The notes beneath the pieces are model-generated. The model was not told the DNA's origin. It saw only the letters and a list, made by a program, of their open reading frames with translations, and searched no databases. From Streptomyces formicae (GTDB lineage: Bacteria; Actinomycetota; Actinomycetes; Streptomycetales; Streptomycetaceae): 64,000 nt of DNA. This document shows positions 1 to 8,900 of this stretch, piece after piece. Position 1 is the first letter of the stretch; each line of letters opens with the position of its first letter. The DNA lies in contig NZ_CP071872.1 in NCBI RefSeq assembly GCF_022647665.1, positions 7,936,001 to 8,000,000 on the forward strand, given 5' to 3'. Position numbers and translations under genes: made by a program.

Positions 1-342
1 ACAGCGCTGTACCTGTACAAGCTGATCGTCACGCGCGAAGCGGCCGGCAAGCAGCTCGGTACACGAGTCATTGACTGGATGTCCCGCCTCGCAGCGCTGG
101 AAGGGCGCACCTGGGTTCGCATCGACACCTGGCGCACCAACTCCGGGCTGCACGCCTACTACGAGCGGTTGGGCTTCAGGCATGTCCGCACCGAAGAACC
201 GCCCCACAGGCGCTCCGGGTGGCTCGCTCAGCGACCAGCGGGGGAACTTGCCATGCCTCACGACCTCTTGCCGGTGTCGCCCCACGAAGGTCGGCGCGGG
301 GACGCTGTCACGGGCCTCGAAGTGCCGCTCCAAAGGGGCTGA
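1..342 (+). CDS. GNAT-family N-acetyltransferase, C-terminal part
   Basis: The reading frame is open from base 1, so the N-terminus lies outside the window. The visible part carries the acetyl-CoA binding signature of GNAT enzymes (REAAGKQLGTRVIDW near the start) and the family's late motif GLHAYYERLGF about 30 residues on. After that the sequence becomes arginine/proline rich and less typical, so the last 40 residues may be altered by read-through or a frameshift. The substrate cannot be told. It lies to the left of a tRNA-Phe remnant, so it is probably cargo of an integrated element rather than core chromosome. Confidence 0.6.
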   Translation, partial: TALYLYKLIVTREAAGKQLGTRVIDWMSRLAALEGRTWVRIDTWRTNSGLHAYYERLGFRHVRTEEPPHRRSGWLAQRPAGELAMPHDLLPVSPHEGRRGDAVTGLEVPLQRG

Positions 343-367
343 CGCGCAGATAGACGAGGTTGCTGCG

Positions 368-390
368 TGACATCAACGCTGACATCAACG
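368..390. repeat. Two direct repeats of TGACATCAACG, candidate integrase arm sites
   Basis: TGACATCAACG occurs at 368-378 and again at 380-390, a 12-base period. It lies about 80 bases from the tRNA-Phe remnant. Short direct repeats at this distance from the crossover site are typical arm-type binding sites of tyrosine integrases. The role is inferred from position only, and no integrase gene is visible in the 470 bases present. Confidence 0.35.
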
Positions 391-470
391 TCCACAGACA
401 ACAGCGCCCAAGCGCGTACGCACACGGTCGTCGCCACCGCTCCACCCCCCTCTGCGGAGGAACCTGGGAT

Positions 471-515
471 CGCCTGAAAAGCGGAAGGTCGCCGGTTCGA
501 CCCCGGCCCCAGCCA
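471..515 (+). other. 3' remnant of tRNA-Phe(GAA), candidate att site
   Basis: The segment contains the anticodon loop CTGAAAA, the 3' side of the anticodon stem, a complete T arm (GCCGG/CCGGC around TTCGACC) and the 3' acceptor strand CCCAGCC plus discriminator A. There is no D arm and no 5' acceptor strand upstream, so it is not a functional tRNA. A 3' tRNA half followed by the normal terminator is what the distal end of an element integrated into a tRNA gene looks like. The intact tRNA-Phe would then lie to the left, outside the window. Confidence 0.75.
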
Positions 516-537
516 CAATCGCCCTGACCAGGGCTTG

Positions 538-574
538 AGCCCCTCTCCCGTCACCATCGGAGAGGGGCTCTTTC
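538..574 (+). terminator. Intrinsic terminator after the tRNA-Phe remnant
   Basis: AGCCCCTCTCC (538-548) pairs perfectly with GGAGAGGGGCT (559-569) and is followed by CTTTCG. It probably ended the original tRNA-Phe transcript before the element inserted. Confidence 0.75.
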
Positions 575-690
575 GTGCCTCCTACGCCAACCGGTACCCC
601 AACGCCCTCAGGAGAGAGTGCCCCGAGCTCCCGCGTCACCGGGACAGTCGGCAGCCGGTACGGAAAGGTTCACCAAGGACTCCCCTCCAG

Positions 691-710
691 AACTCTGACT
701 ATATAGAGTT
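691..710. promoter_or_regulatory. Palindrome over the padR start, probable autoregulatory operator
   Basis: AACTCT and AGAGTT form perfect arms around an AT-rich centre, ending five bases before the ATG of the PadR gene. TAGAGT (704-709) fits a -10 hexamer about seven bases before that ATG, and no Shine-Dalgarno sequence is present, so the transcript may be leaderless. PadR regulators commonly bind such palindromes in their own promoters; binding here is inferred. Confidence 0.5.
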
Positions 711-715
711 AGTGC

Positions 716-1090
716 ATGACCCGCTTTCGACGCCCGTCTGCGCAGACCATCGCGGTGGTGCTGGCGCTGGCGGAGCAGCCCGCCGCCTGGCGGTACGGCT
801 ACGAGCTGTGCCGGCAGCTGGGCATCAAGCCCGGCTCGATGTACCCGATCCTCGTGCGACTGACCGATCGGGGTCTGCTGGAGACCAGCTGGGAGACCGA
901 CGTCCCCACCGGCCGGCCACCACGCCACCTCTACCGGCTCACCGGCTCCGGCCGGGCAATGGCCACCGAACTCGCCACGGCCAACGCCAACGCCGACACC
1001 AACTCCCCCGCCCCCGCCCCCCGCTCCGGCTCCGGCTCCGCGACGGCGGCCCCGGGTGCCGCTCCGAAGGTGAGGTGGCAGGGCGCATGA
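716..1090 (+). CDS. PadR-family transcriptional regulator
   Basis: A 124-residue protein with the PadR winged-helix pattern: a helix with WRYGYELCRQLG, the recognition segment KPGSMYPILVRLTDRGLLE, then the wing PRHLYRLTGSGR. The family normally represses a neighbouring transporter or membrane gene and is relieved by a small ligand. The last 30 residues are an Ala/Pro/Ser-rich tail. The stop overlaps the start of the next gene (ATGA), so the two are translationally coupled. The ATG at 716 directly follows a palindrome that is probably its own operator. The function call is firm; the ligand is unknown. Confidence 0.88.
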   Translation: MTRFRRPSAQTIAVVLALAEQPAAWRYGYELCRQLGIKPGSMYPILVRLTDRGLLETSWETDVPTGRPPRHLYRLTGSGRAMATELATANANADTNSPAPAPRSGSGSATAAPGAAPKVRWQGA

Positions 1091-2304
1091 GCTGGACCCT
1101 GCAGAGGTTTCAGACCGTCACGACCTGGCTCGTCGTGGTGGCGTGGGCGGTTTTCTACGCCATCGCTCTCGTGAACGCCGACCCCCTGCCCACGCCGGAC
1201 ACCGCCGTGGTGCAACTGGTCGTCCCGCCGCTGCTGTGGGTGATCGCCGCACGGTTCGTGCTGCACCACTGGTGGTCCGCGGCCGGTTCCACGATGGCCG
1301 CGATGGACCCGCCGGAGCGGTTGCTCGCCGCCGCGGTGGCGGCCCTCCCCGAACGCCGACGGGAGTGGGGCAGGGCGATGTCCGCCGAACTGGCCGGAGT
1401 GGAAGGGCGGTCGGCCCGGTGGCGGTTCGCGCTCAGCAGCGTCCGGGCCACGCTGTGGCTGCCACCGGCAGGCGGCTGGCCGGTGCTCACGCTGGTGACC
1501 GCGCTGGTCGTGGCCGCCACCGCGGCAGCCGGGCCGGCGGTCGGCGCGGCGGTGCCCGGGCTGAGGGTGTTCGCAGTGACCTTCGTCGGTCTTGCCGGTG
1601 CGATGGTGGTCCTGGCCGTCGCACGCTCGCGCCGGCCGCGGCTGCCGGTGGCCCCGACCGTCCTGGTGGCCGGTGGCGCGGCCGCGGCGATCGCCGTGAC
1701 CGTGGTCTTCCTGCGCCGGGAGCCGGCCGCGGCCGAGCACCTGCCGCCGGCGGCGGCGGTGTATCTCGCCACCGTGCTGGCCGGCTGTCTGTGGGTCGCC
1801 CTGGCATCCCCGCGGTGGCTGGGCGCCAACCGGCTCGCACCCCGCCTCGGCGCCGCCGCCGCTGTCGTGTTCGCGGCCTGGTTCCTGCTGGCGATCCGCA
1901 CCGACGGCATGGAGTCCCCGCTCCCGCTCGTGCTCCTGCTCGCAGTCGTACTCCCGCTCGCACCGCTCGCCGTCTTCGCCGTCCCGGCGTTCGCGGCCAG
2001 GCGAGCCGGGTCGTTCCGCTCGGGGCTGCGGGCCGCCGTCTGGACCGTGGCCGCCGTCATGCCGCTCACCTACGCCCTCTGGCTGACCGAGGCGATGCGC
2101 CGCCACGCGATCGACGGCACGCTGCTCGTCGGCGGACGTGCTCCCGTCGGCGTGAACCTGACCGACGCCGTGGTCTTCTCCCTCGGCATCTTCCCCATGA
2201 CCGGCCTCACGCTCGGGGTGATCAGCGCCGGTCTCGGCGCACGGGGCGCCCGTCGCGCCGCACCCGGCGATCCTGCCGAAAGGCGTCCGCACCCGACGAC
2301 GTAG
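1087..2304 (+). CDS. Multi-pass membrane protein coupled to the PadR gene
   Basis: A 405-residue protein starting at the ATG that overlaps the padR stop. Hydrophobic segments lie near residues 12-30, 40-58, 135-155, 160-178, 195-212, 225-243, 255-270, 280-300, 315-335 and 360-385. A soluble patch with PERRREWGRAMSAELAG lies between the second and third. This arrangement, with an 'RR.EWG.AM.AEL' patch in a membrane protein downstream of PadR, recurs in Streptomyces, but I know of no assigned function. It is probably the main target of the PadR regulator. The gene has no other partner, and an IS30 element sits just downstream. Confidence 0.7.
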   Translation: MSWTLQRFQTVTTWLVVVAWAVFYAIALVNADPLPTPDTAVVQLVVPPLLWVIAARFVLHHWWSAAGSTMAAMDPPERLLAAAVAALPERRREWGRAMSAELAGVEGRSARWRFALSSVRATLWLPPAGGWPVLTLVTALVVAATAAAGPAVGAAVPGLRVFAVTFVGLAGAMVVLAVARSRRPRLPVAPTVLVAGGAAAAIAVTVVFLRREPAAAEHLPPAAAVYLATVLAGCLWVALASPRWLGANRLAPRLGAAAAVVFAAWFLLAIRTDGMESPLPLVLLLAVVLPLAPLAVFAVPAFAARRAGSFRSGLRAAVWTVAAVMPLTYALWLTEAMRRHAIDGTLLVGGRAPVGVNLTDAVVFSLGIFPMTGLTLGVISAGLGARGARRAAPGDPAERRPHPTT

Positions 2305-2336
2305 CCGACGACACGGCTGACGTGACGCGAGCGGCT

Positions 2337-2351
2337 GAGGGCCCCGGGTGC
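2337..2351. terminator. Left half of a terminator hairpin split by the IS element
   Basis: GAGGGCCCCGGGTGC here is the exact reverse complement of 3703-3717. Without the IS the two arms would form a strong hairpin between two convergent genes, so this is probably the left arm of a bidirectional terminator. Confidence 0.65.
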
Positions 2352-2366
2352 ACGGCGAATTCGAGG

Positions 2367-3686
2367 GGTCGTTGCAACACTGCTGGTCAGCTGGCTAGGT
2401 TCAGTAGCTTAGCGAGGCGCTCGGCTGGGGTTTCCCAGCCGAGCGTTTTGCGTGGGCGGCTGTTGAGTTCGGTGGCCACGGTCGCCAGGTGTTCGGGGCT
2501 GTGGCCGTCTAGGTCGGTGCCCTTGGGAAAGTACTGCCGCAGCAGGCCGTTCGTGTTCTCGTTCGAGCCGCGCTGCCACGGACTGGCCGGGTTGCAGAAG
2601 TAGACCGGGATGTCGGTGGCGAGGGTGAAGGCCCGGTGTGCTGCCATTTCTGAGCCCTGGTCCCAGGTCAGAGACCGCCACAGGTGTGGCGGGAGGGTCT
2701 GGACGGTGGCGGCCAGGGCGTCGCGGGTCGCCATGGCGCTGTGGCCGCGCGGCAGGGGTACGAGCATGACGTAGCGGGTGGACCGTTCGACCAGCGTGGC
2801 GATGGCGGAGCGCCCGTCTTTGCCGATGATGAGGTCGCCTTCCCAGTGGCCGGGGACTGCCCGGTCCTCCGCCTCGGCCGGCCTTTCGCTGATCATGACC
2901 ATGTTCTTGACCGGGCGGGAGAGGCGCTTGTGGGACTGGCGGTGCGGGCGGCGCATGGTCCGGCCGGTGCGCAGAGCCCGGGTCAGCTCCCGGCGGAGTT
3001 CTCCGCGGCCCTGGACGTAGAGGGCCTGGTAGATCGTCTCGTGGGTCACCTGCATCTCCGGCCGTTCGGGAAAGACGGTCCGCAGAGCCTGGCAGATCTG
3101 CTCGGGGCTCCACCGCTTGGTCAGGTGGCCCTGGATGAAGTCCCGCAACTCGGGGTTCTGGCCGATCTTGCCGGGCTTGGGCCGGGCACGTCGCCGCTCG
3201 GCCTGACGATCGGCGCGGAAGGCGTGGTAGGCCCAGCCGCCCCGGGGCATGGGGCGCCGGTTCGGCGTATTTCGCGGCTGATGGTGGAAGGGCTGCGGCC
3301 CAGCTCCGAGGCGATCTGCCGGACGGACGCCTTCTCGCGCAGCCGGTCGGCTATGTGGATGCGGTCGGCCTCGCGCAGGTACCTGGAGGCGGACGGCGCC
3401 GACGAGGGCGGCCCGGCATCGACCAGGTCGAGATGCGGTGCCTCCGGATTGGCCGGTGGCACCGCCCTGGACACGCCAGAAGCATTGCGGCCGTTGCGCC
3501 ACCGCTTGCCCGTCCGACGGTTGATGCCGACCAGCCGGGCCGCCTCGTCATAGCTGATTCCTTGATCCACAAGCCGGAAGTATTGCTCCCGTTCGCGAAC
3601 CAGCCTCCTTGGCCCCTGGGCCTGGCCCCGGTTCTCCCTGATCTTGAAGTCCATCGCACCCCTTGGACTGGGGTGTTGCGACGACC
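2367..3686 (-). mobile_element. IS30-family insertion sequence
   Basis: The element is about 1.32 kb and is bounded by imperfect inverted repeats. GGTCGTTGCAACAC (2367-2380) matches the reverse complement of 3673-3686 at 13 of 14 positions. It carries one transposase gene on the minus strand. Element length and transposase type fit IS30. I see no clear target duplication. It sits within the loop of an inverted repeat whose arms flank it at 2337-2351 and 3703-3717. Confidence 0.85.
2387..3654 (-). pseudogene. IS30-family transposase with one internal frameshift
   Basis: The N-terminal frame (from 3654) encodes the helix-turn-helix region ending in GRSPSTISREIRR. The C-terminal frame (to 2387) resumes at about WAYHAFRADRQ and holds the DDE catalytic core: GHWEGDLIIG, LTWDQGSEMA and PWQRGSNENTNGLLRQYFP. 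The two parts would be continuous if one base were added around 3255-3270, where the minus strand reads CGCCGAACCGG. Together they give about 420 residues, normal for IS30. The break is probably a one-base deletion, which would leave this copy inactive. A sequencing error or programmed frameshifting cannot be excluded. Confidence 0.8.
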
Positions 3687-3702
3687 ACTAGAACTCAAGC
3701 AC

Positions 3703-3717
3703 GCACCCGGGGCCCTC
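3703..3717. terminator. Right half of the split terminator hairpin
   Basis: GCACCCGGGGCCCTC is the perfect reverse complement of 2337-2351 on the other side of the IS element. It lies five bases after the stop of the convergent ccdA-like gene. Confidence 0.65.
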
Positions 3718-3722
3718 GGCCG

Positions 3723-4562
3723 TCACGCCCGCTCGCGCCCCCGCCACCCCCGCACCGCCAGGACGATCGCCGTGGTCGCGACCAGCAGGGTCAGGAGGAT
3801 CCAGTCGGGGACCGAGCCGCCCAGGTCCGCGGCCCGTTCCTCGGCGGCGAAGGAGGTGTCGACCGACAGCAGGCCCGGGAGGGCAGCGGTGCCGTCGGTA
3901 GTGAGGAAGAGGACGCCCAGGGTGATGAAGAGGAGGCCGGAGAGGGCCGAGGTGGTGTGGAGCCGGAAGCGGCCCCCGAGGCGGAGGGTCCGGCCGCGGA
4001 GCCAGCGGCGGTGGGACAGGTCGTAGCGCTCCCAGAGGAGGGCGAGGACGAAGAGCGGGACGGCCATTCCGAGGGCGTAGACGGCCAGGAGGAGGGCGCC
4101 GTAGGCGGGGCCGGCGCTGAGGGAGGCCACGGTCAGGACGCTGCCGAGGATCGGGCCCGCGCAGAAGCCGGCGAGGCCGTAGACCAGGCCGAGGGCGTAG
4201 ACGGAGAGCGCGTTGGTCGGGCGGATCCGGCCGCCGGCCTCGGCGAGGCGGCGGGAGGCGAAGGTGAAGGCGAAGCCCTTGCCGAGCAATTGCGCGGCGC
4301 CGAGCGCGATGATCAGCCAGCCGCCGGCGGTGACCATGAGATCCCGGTGGCCGTGCAGGAGCCGCCCGGCGAACGAACCCGCCGCGCCCAACGGCACGAG
4401 CGTCGTGGCGAGGCCCGCGTAGAAGATGCCGGTACGGGCCACGAGCTTGGTCGCGGTGTCGATCGAGTACGCGAAGAAGGCGGGCAGGAGCAGCGCGCTG
4501 CACGGGCTGAGCAGGGCGAGCAGGCCGCCGAGGAAGGCGGCCAGATAGCCGATGTCCGTCAC
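3723..4562 (-). CDS. CcdA/DsbD-type transmembrane thiol-disulfide exchange protein
   Basis: A 279-residue protein with about six membrane segments. It has the CcdA signature LLSPCSALLLPAFFAYS in the first helix and the paired GLAGFCAGPILGSVL in the fourth. The two cysteines (SPC and FCAGP) are those that pass reducing equivalents across the membrane. The GTG start at 4562 overlaps the stop of the upstream DsbA-like gene (GTGA). A longer open frame exists upstream but lies over that gene. Together the pair probably moves electrons from cytoplasmic thioredoxin to an extracytoplasmic thioredoxin-fold protein, for cytochrome c maturation or repair of secreted thiols. Confidence 0.85.
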   Translation of the reverse strand: MTDIGYLAAFLGGLLALLSPCSALLLPAFFAYSIDTATKLVARTGIFYAGLATTLVPLGAAGSFAGRLLHGHRDLMVTAGGWLIIALGAAQLLGKGFAFTFASRRLAEAGGRIRPTNALSVYALGLVYGLAGFCAGPILGSVLTVASLSAGPAYGALLLAVYALGMAVPLFVLALLWERYDLSHRRWLRGRTLRLGGRFRLHTTSALSGLLFITLGVLFLTTDGTAALPGLLSVDTSFAAEERAADLGGSVPDWILLTLLVATTAIVLAVRGWRGRERA

Positions 4563-5287
4563 CGCGCGGCGCCCTTCCCCGCGCCGGCGGCAGCCTCGAT
4601 CGCTTCCGTGAACGTCCGCTGGGGCTGCGCGCCCGCGATCGGGCGCCCGTTGACCAGGAACGACGGCGTGGACGTCGCACCCAGGCCGTACGCCTCCTCC
4701 TGGTCCTCCGCCACCGCGCGCCGCGCCGCGTCGCTCTCCGCGTCCCGTGCGAATCGGTTCAGGTCCTTCACCCCGGCCTCCGCGGCGAGCTCCTTCAGCC
4801 GCTGTGCGCCGAAGCCCTTCTCCTTCGCGTCCTCGGCGTATGCGGCCTCGTGGAACTGCCAGAAGCGGCCCTGCCGCCCGGCGGCCCATGCCGCGCGCGC
4901 CGCGGCCTCCGACTCGGCGCCGAAGATCGGGAGGTTGCGCCACTCGATGCGCAGCGTGCCGCTGTCGACGTACTTCTCCACCAGCGCGGGGGCGGTGTCC
5001 CGGGCGAACTTTCCGCAGTAGCCGCACGCGAAGTCGGCGTACTCGATCAGGACGACGGGCGCGTCCGCGCGGCCGATCGCGAGGGGGTCGGCGGGGTCGC
5101 GCCGGGCGAGTGCCGCCAGCTCGCGGTACATGCCGGCCTGCGGGTCGGCGGACGCCCCGGCGACGGAGCCGTCGGCCGTGGGAGCGGTGGGGTCGGGCTC
5201 GGCGGCGGTGTACGAGACGACGCCGAGGAGCACGGCGGCCGCGGCGACCGCCGCGCCGAGCGCAAGAGGCTTACGGGAAACGGGCAT
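4559..5287 (-). CDS. Secreted DsbA-family thioredoxin-fold protein
   Basis: A 242-residue protein. It has an N-terminal membrane anchor or signal (residues 8-26), a linker, then a DsbA/thioredoxin_4 domain with active site CGYC at residues 88-91 and the cis-proline segment GATSTPSFLVNG. The family oxidises or isomerises disulfides outside the membrane. The stop overlaps the ccdA-like start, so both are made together and CcdA is its likely electron donor. A GGAGAGAA ribosome site precedes the ATG. Substrates are unknown. Confidence 0.88.
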   Translation of the reverse strand: MPVSRKPLALGAAVAAAAVLLGVVSYTAAEPDPTAPTADGSVAGASADPQAGMYRELAALARRDPADPLAIGRADAPVVLIEYADFACGYCGKFARDTAPALVEKYVDSGTLRIEWRNLPIFGAESEAAARAAWAAGRQGRFWQFHEAAYAEDAKEKGFGAQRLKELAAEAGVKDLNRFARDAESDAARRAVAEDQEEAYGLGATSTPSFLVNGRPIAGAQPQRTFTEAIEAAAGAGKGAAR

Positions 5288-5362
5288 GGCTGTGTGTTCT
5301 CTCCGGTACGCGAAGGTGTGCAGACGTGAAGGGACGGGTGGACGGGCACGGCTGTGCCCCGC

Positions 5363-5761
5363 CTACACGCGCAGGACGGAGAGATCGATCGGGCTCGGTG
5401 CGGCAACCGGCGGAGGACCCCGCTCCGGTACGACGCCGGGCACGGCCCCGGCGACCGCCCAGCAGCCGGACACGCCGTGCGGGACGGTCTGCAGGGCCGG
5501 CAGAAGTTCGTACGAGGACGACCCGCGCGGCGGAGTGGCAGGGGCGAGCCCGCCGTCGCCCCCCGCGCCGTCGTCGCAGCCGGGGCCCTGGCCGTCGGCG
5601 GGCTGGACGCCCGCCACCGGGGCCGAGGCGACGCGCCCGTCCGCCGCACCGTCGCCGGCCGGATGCGCCGTGGCCGGCAGGCCCCCGAACAGCACCGCCA
5701 GCGCCGCCACCGCCGCCACGACCGCGAACACACGGCACCACCGGCTGCTGACGCTGTGCAT
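5363..5761 (-). CDS. Small secreted protein, DUF6153-like
   Basis: A 132-residue protein with a clear N-terminal hydrophobic segment (residues 10-33) ending in PATAHPAG, then a Gly/Asp/Pro-rich low-complexity body. The conserved-looking C-terminus ends PSPIDLSVLRV, which resembles the tail of Streptomyces DUF6153 proteins. It lies 75 bases upstream of the DsbA-like gene on the same strand and may share its transcript. No function can be assigned. It contains two cysteines in the mature part, which could be substrates for its neighbours. Confidence 0.55.
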   Translation of the reverse strand: MHSVSSRWCRVFAVVAAVAALAVLFGGLPATAHPAGDGAADGRVASAPVAGVQPADGQGPGCDDGAGGDGGLAPATPPRGSSSYELLPALQTVPHGVSGCWAVAGAVPGVVPERGPPPVAAPSPIDLSVLRV

Positions 5762-5950
5762 GGGCGGGGGGCTCTCCTGCTGTTGGCTCGCTGTTGGTCC
5801 GACGGCTGCCGGTGATCTACGTTCCCGTCATCGTACGGGCCTGGGGCCGCGCTCCCCGGCCCCGCCTGGCCGCCTGGCGCCCGCCACGACGACCCGCCCC
5901 CGTAAATGGGTTCGCCACTCCCCTCGCGCGGGTGCGATCCTTGGTTCCGT

Positions 5951-8900
5951 ATGTCTACTTCCTTCGCCGATCTCCAGAACCTGCTGGCCGAGATCTCGCT
6001 GCGCGACGCGCACCGGCTCGGGCGGCGGCTCGAGGGCACCCGCCGGATCCGTAAGCCCGAGGCGCGGCAGGCCGTGCTGGACGAGATCGCGGCGGAGGCC
6101 GAGAAGGCCGCCGCGAGAAGCGCCGAGCGGGCGGCACGGGTGCCCGAGGTCACGTACCCCGAGCAGCTGCCGGTCAGTCAGAAGCGGGACGACATCCTCG
6201 CGGCGATACGGGACCACCAGGTCGTGATCGTCGCGGGTGAGACCGGCTCCGGCAAGACGACGCAGATCCCGAAGATCTGTATGGAGCTCGGCCGCGGCGT
6301 ACGCGGCATGATCGGGCACACCCAGCCGCGCAGGATCGCCGCGCGCACGGTCGCCGAGCGTGTCGCGGAGGAGCTGCGCACTCCGCTCGGCGAGGCGGTC
6401 GGCTGGAAGGTCCGCTTCACCGACCAGGTGAACCCGGACGCGACCTTCGTCAAGCTCATGACGGACGGCATCCTGCTCGCCGAGATCCAGACGGACCGCG
6501 AGCTGCGCGCGTACGACACGATCATCATCGACGAGGCCCACGAGCGGTCGCTCAACATCGACTTCCTGCTCGGCTATCTGGCCCAGCTCCTGCCGAAACG
6601 TCCCGACCTGAAGGTCGTGATCACCTCCGCGACCATCGACCCCGAGCGCTTCTCCCGGCACTTCGGCGACGCACCCATCGTGGAGGTCTCCGGCCGTACG
6701 TATCCGGTGGAGGTCCGTTACCGGCCCCTCCTCGAAGAGGACGGCGACGATTCCGACCGCGACCAGATCACCGCCATCTGCGACGCCGTCGACGAGCTCC
6801 AGTCCGAAGGACCGGGCGACATCCTGGTCTTCCTCTCCGGCGAGCGCGAGATCCGCGACACCGCGGACGCGCTCATCAAGAAGAACCTCCGCGGCACCGA
6901 GGTCCTCCCCCTCTACGCCCGGCTCTCGCACGCCGAGCAGCACCGCGTCTTCCAGGCGCACTCCGGCCGCCGGATCGTCCTCGCGACGAACGTCGCCGAG
7001 ACGTCGCTGACCGTCCCCGGCATCAAGTACGTGATCGACCCGGGCACCGCCCGCATCTCGCGCTACAGCCACCGCACCAAGGTCCAGCGCCTGCCGATCG
7101 AGGCCATCAGCCAGGCCAGCGCCAACCAGCGCAAGGGCCGCTGCGGCCGTACGTCCGACGGCATCTGCATCCGCCTCTACTCCGAGGACGACTTCGAGGC
7201 CCGCCCGGAGTTCACCGACGCGGAGATCCTCCGTACGAACCTGGCGTCCGTCATCCTCCAGATGACCGCGGCCGGGCTCGGCGACATCGAGAAGTTCCCC
7301 TTCATCGACCCGCCGGACCACCGCAACATCCGCGACGGTGTGCAGCTCCTGCAGGAGCTGCACGCGCTGGACCCCGCGCAGAAGGATCCGAGGAAGCGGC
7401 TGACGCCGATGGGCCGCAAGCTCGCGCAGCTGCCCGTGGACCCGCGTCTGGCCCGGATGGTCATCGAGGCCGAGAAGAACGGCTGCGTCCGCGAGGTCAT
7501 GGTGATCGCGGCCGCTCTCTCGATCCAGGACCCGCGCGAGCGTCCCGCCGAGAAGCAGGCGCAGGCCGATCAGCAGCACGCCCGCTTCAAGGACGAGACG
7601 AGCGACTTCCTCGCCTTCCTCAACCTCTGGCGGTACATCCGCGAGCAGCAGAAGGAGCGCGGCTCCTCCAGCTTCCGCCGGATGTGCAAGCAGGAGTACC
7701 TGAACTTCCTGCGCATTCGCGAATGGCAGGACATCTACGCGCAGCTGCGCACGGTCGCCAAGCAGATGGGCATCCATCCGAACGAGGAGGACGCGGCCGA
7801 GCAGTCCGTCCACGTCTCGCTCCTCGCCGGCCTCCTCTCCCACATCGGGATGAAGGACGTCAAGGATGGCGCGAAGAACGAGTACCTGGGCGCCCGGAGC
7901 GCCAAGTTCGCCGTCTTCCCGGGTTCGGCCCTCTTCAAGAAGCCGCCGCGCTTCGTCATGTCCGCCGAGCTGGTCGAGACGTCCCGGCTGTGGGCGCGGG
8001 TCAACGCGAAGATCGAGCCCGAGTGGATCGAGCCGCTCGCGGAGCACCTGGTCAAGCGCACCTACAGCGAGCCGCACTGGGAGAAGGACCAGGCGGCGGT
8101 GATGGCGTACGAGAAGGTCACGCTGTACGGCGTCCCGATCATCGCCCAGCGCAAGGTGAACTACGGCCGGATCGACCCGGAGACGAGCCGCGAGCTCTTC
8201 ATCCGCAACGCGCTCGTCGAGGGCGACTGGCGCACGCACCACAAGTTCTTCGCCGACAACCGCAGGCTCCTCACCGAGGTGGAGGAGCTGGAGCACCGGG
8301 CCCGGCGCCGCGACATCCTCGTGGACGACGAAACGCTGTTCGACTTCTACGACCAGCGGGTGCCCGAGCACGTCGTCTCCGGAGCCCACTTCGACTCCTG
8401 GTGGAAGCACAAGCGCCGCGAGGAGCCCGAACTCCTCGACTTCGAGCGCGAGATGCTCATCAACGAGAAGGCCGGGGCGGTCACCAAGGACGACTATCCG
8501 GACTCGTGGCGGCAGGGGCGGCTGAAGTTCCCCGTCACCTACCAGTTCGAGCCGGGCGCGGACGCGGACGGCGTCACCGTCCACATCCCGCTCCAGGTGC
8601 TCAACCAGGTCACGGACGAGGGCTTCGACTGGCAGATCCCGGGCCTGCGCGAGGAGGTCGTGACGGAGCTGATCCGCTCCCTCCCGAAGCCGATCCGCCG
8701 GCACTACGTGCCCGCGCCGAACTACGCGAAGGCGTTCCTGGAGCGTGCGGTGCCGTTGCAGGAGACCTTGCCGGTGACGCTGGCGCGGGAGCTCCAGCGC
8801 ATGGTCGGTGTGCCGGTCACGGCCGACGACTTCGACCTCGCGAAGGTCCCTGACCATCTGAAGATCACGTTCCGGATCGTCGACGAGCGCCGCCGCAAGC

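Noticed and set aside
258..557. Minus-strand frame reading GPGSNRRPSAFQ
   Set aside because: It is the antisense of the tRNA-Phe remnant, a common false gene call. The same applies to frames opposite tRNA-Asp, tRNA-Gly and tRNA-Ser.
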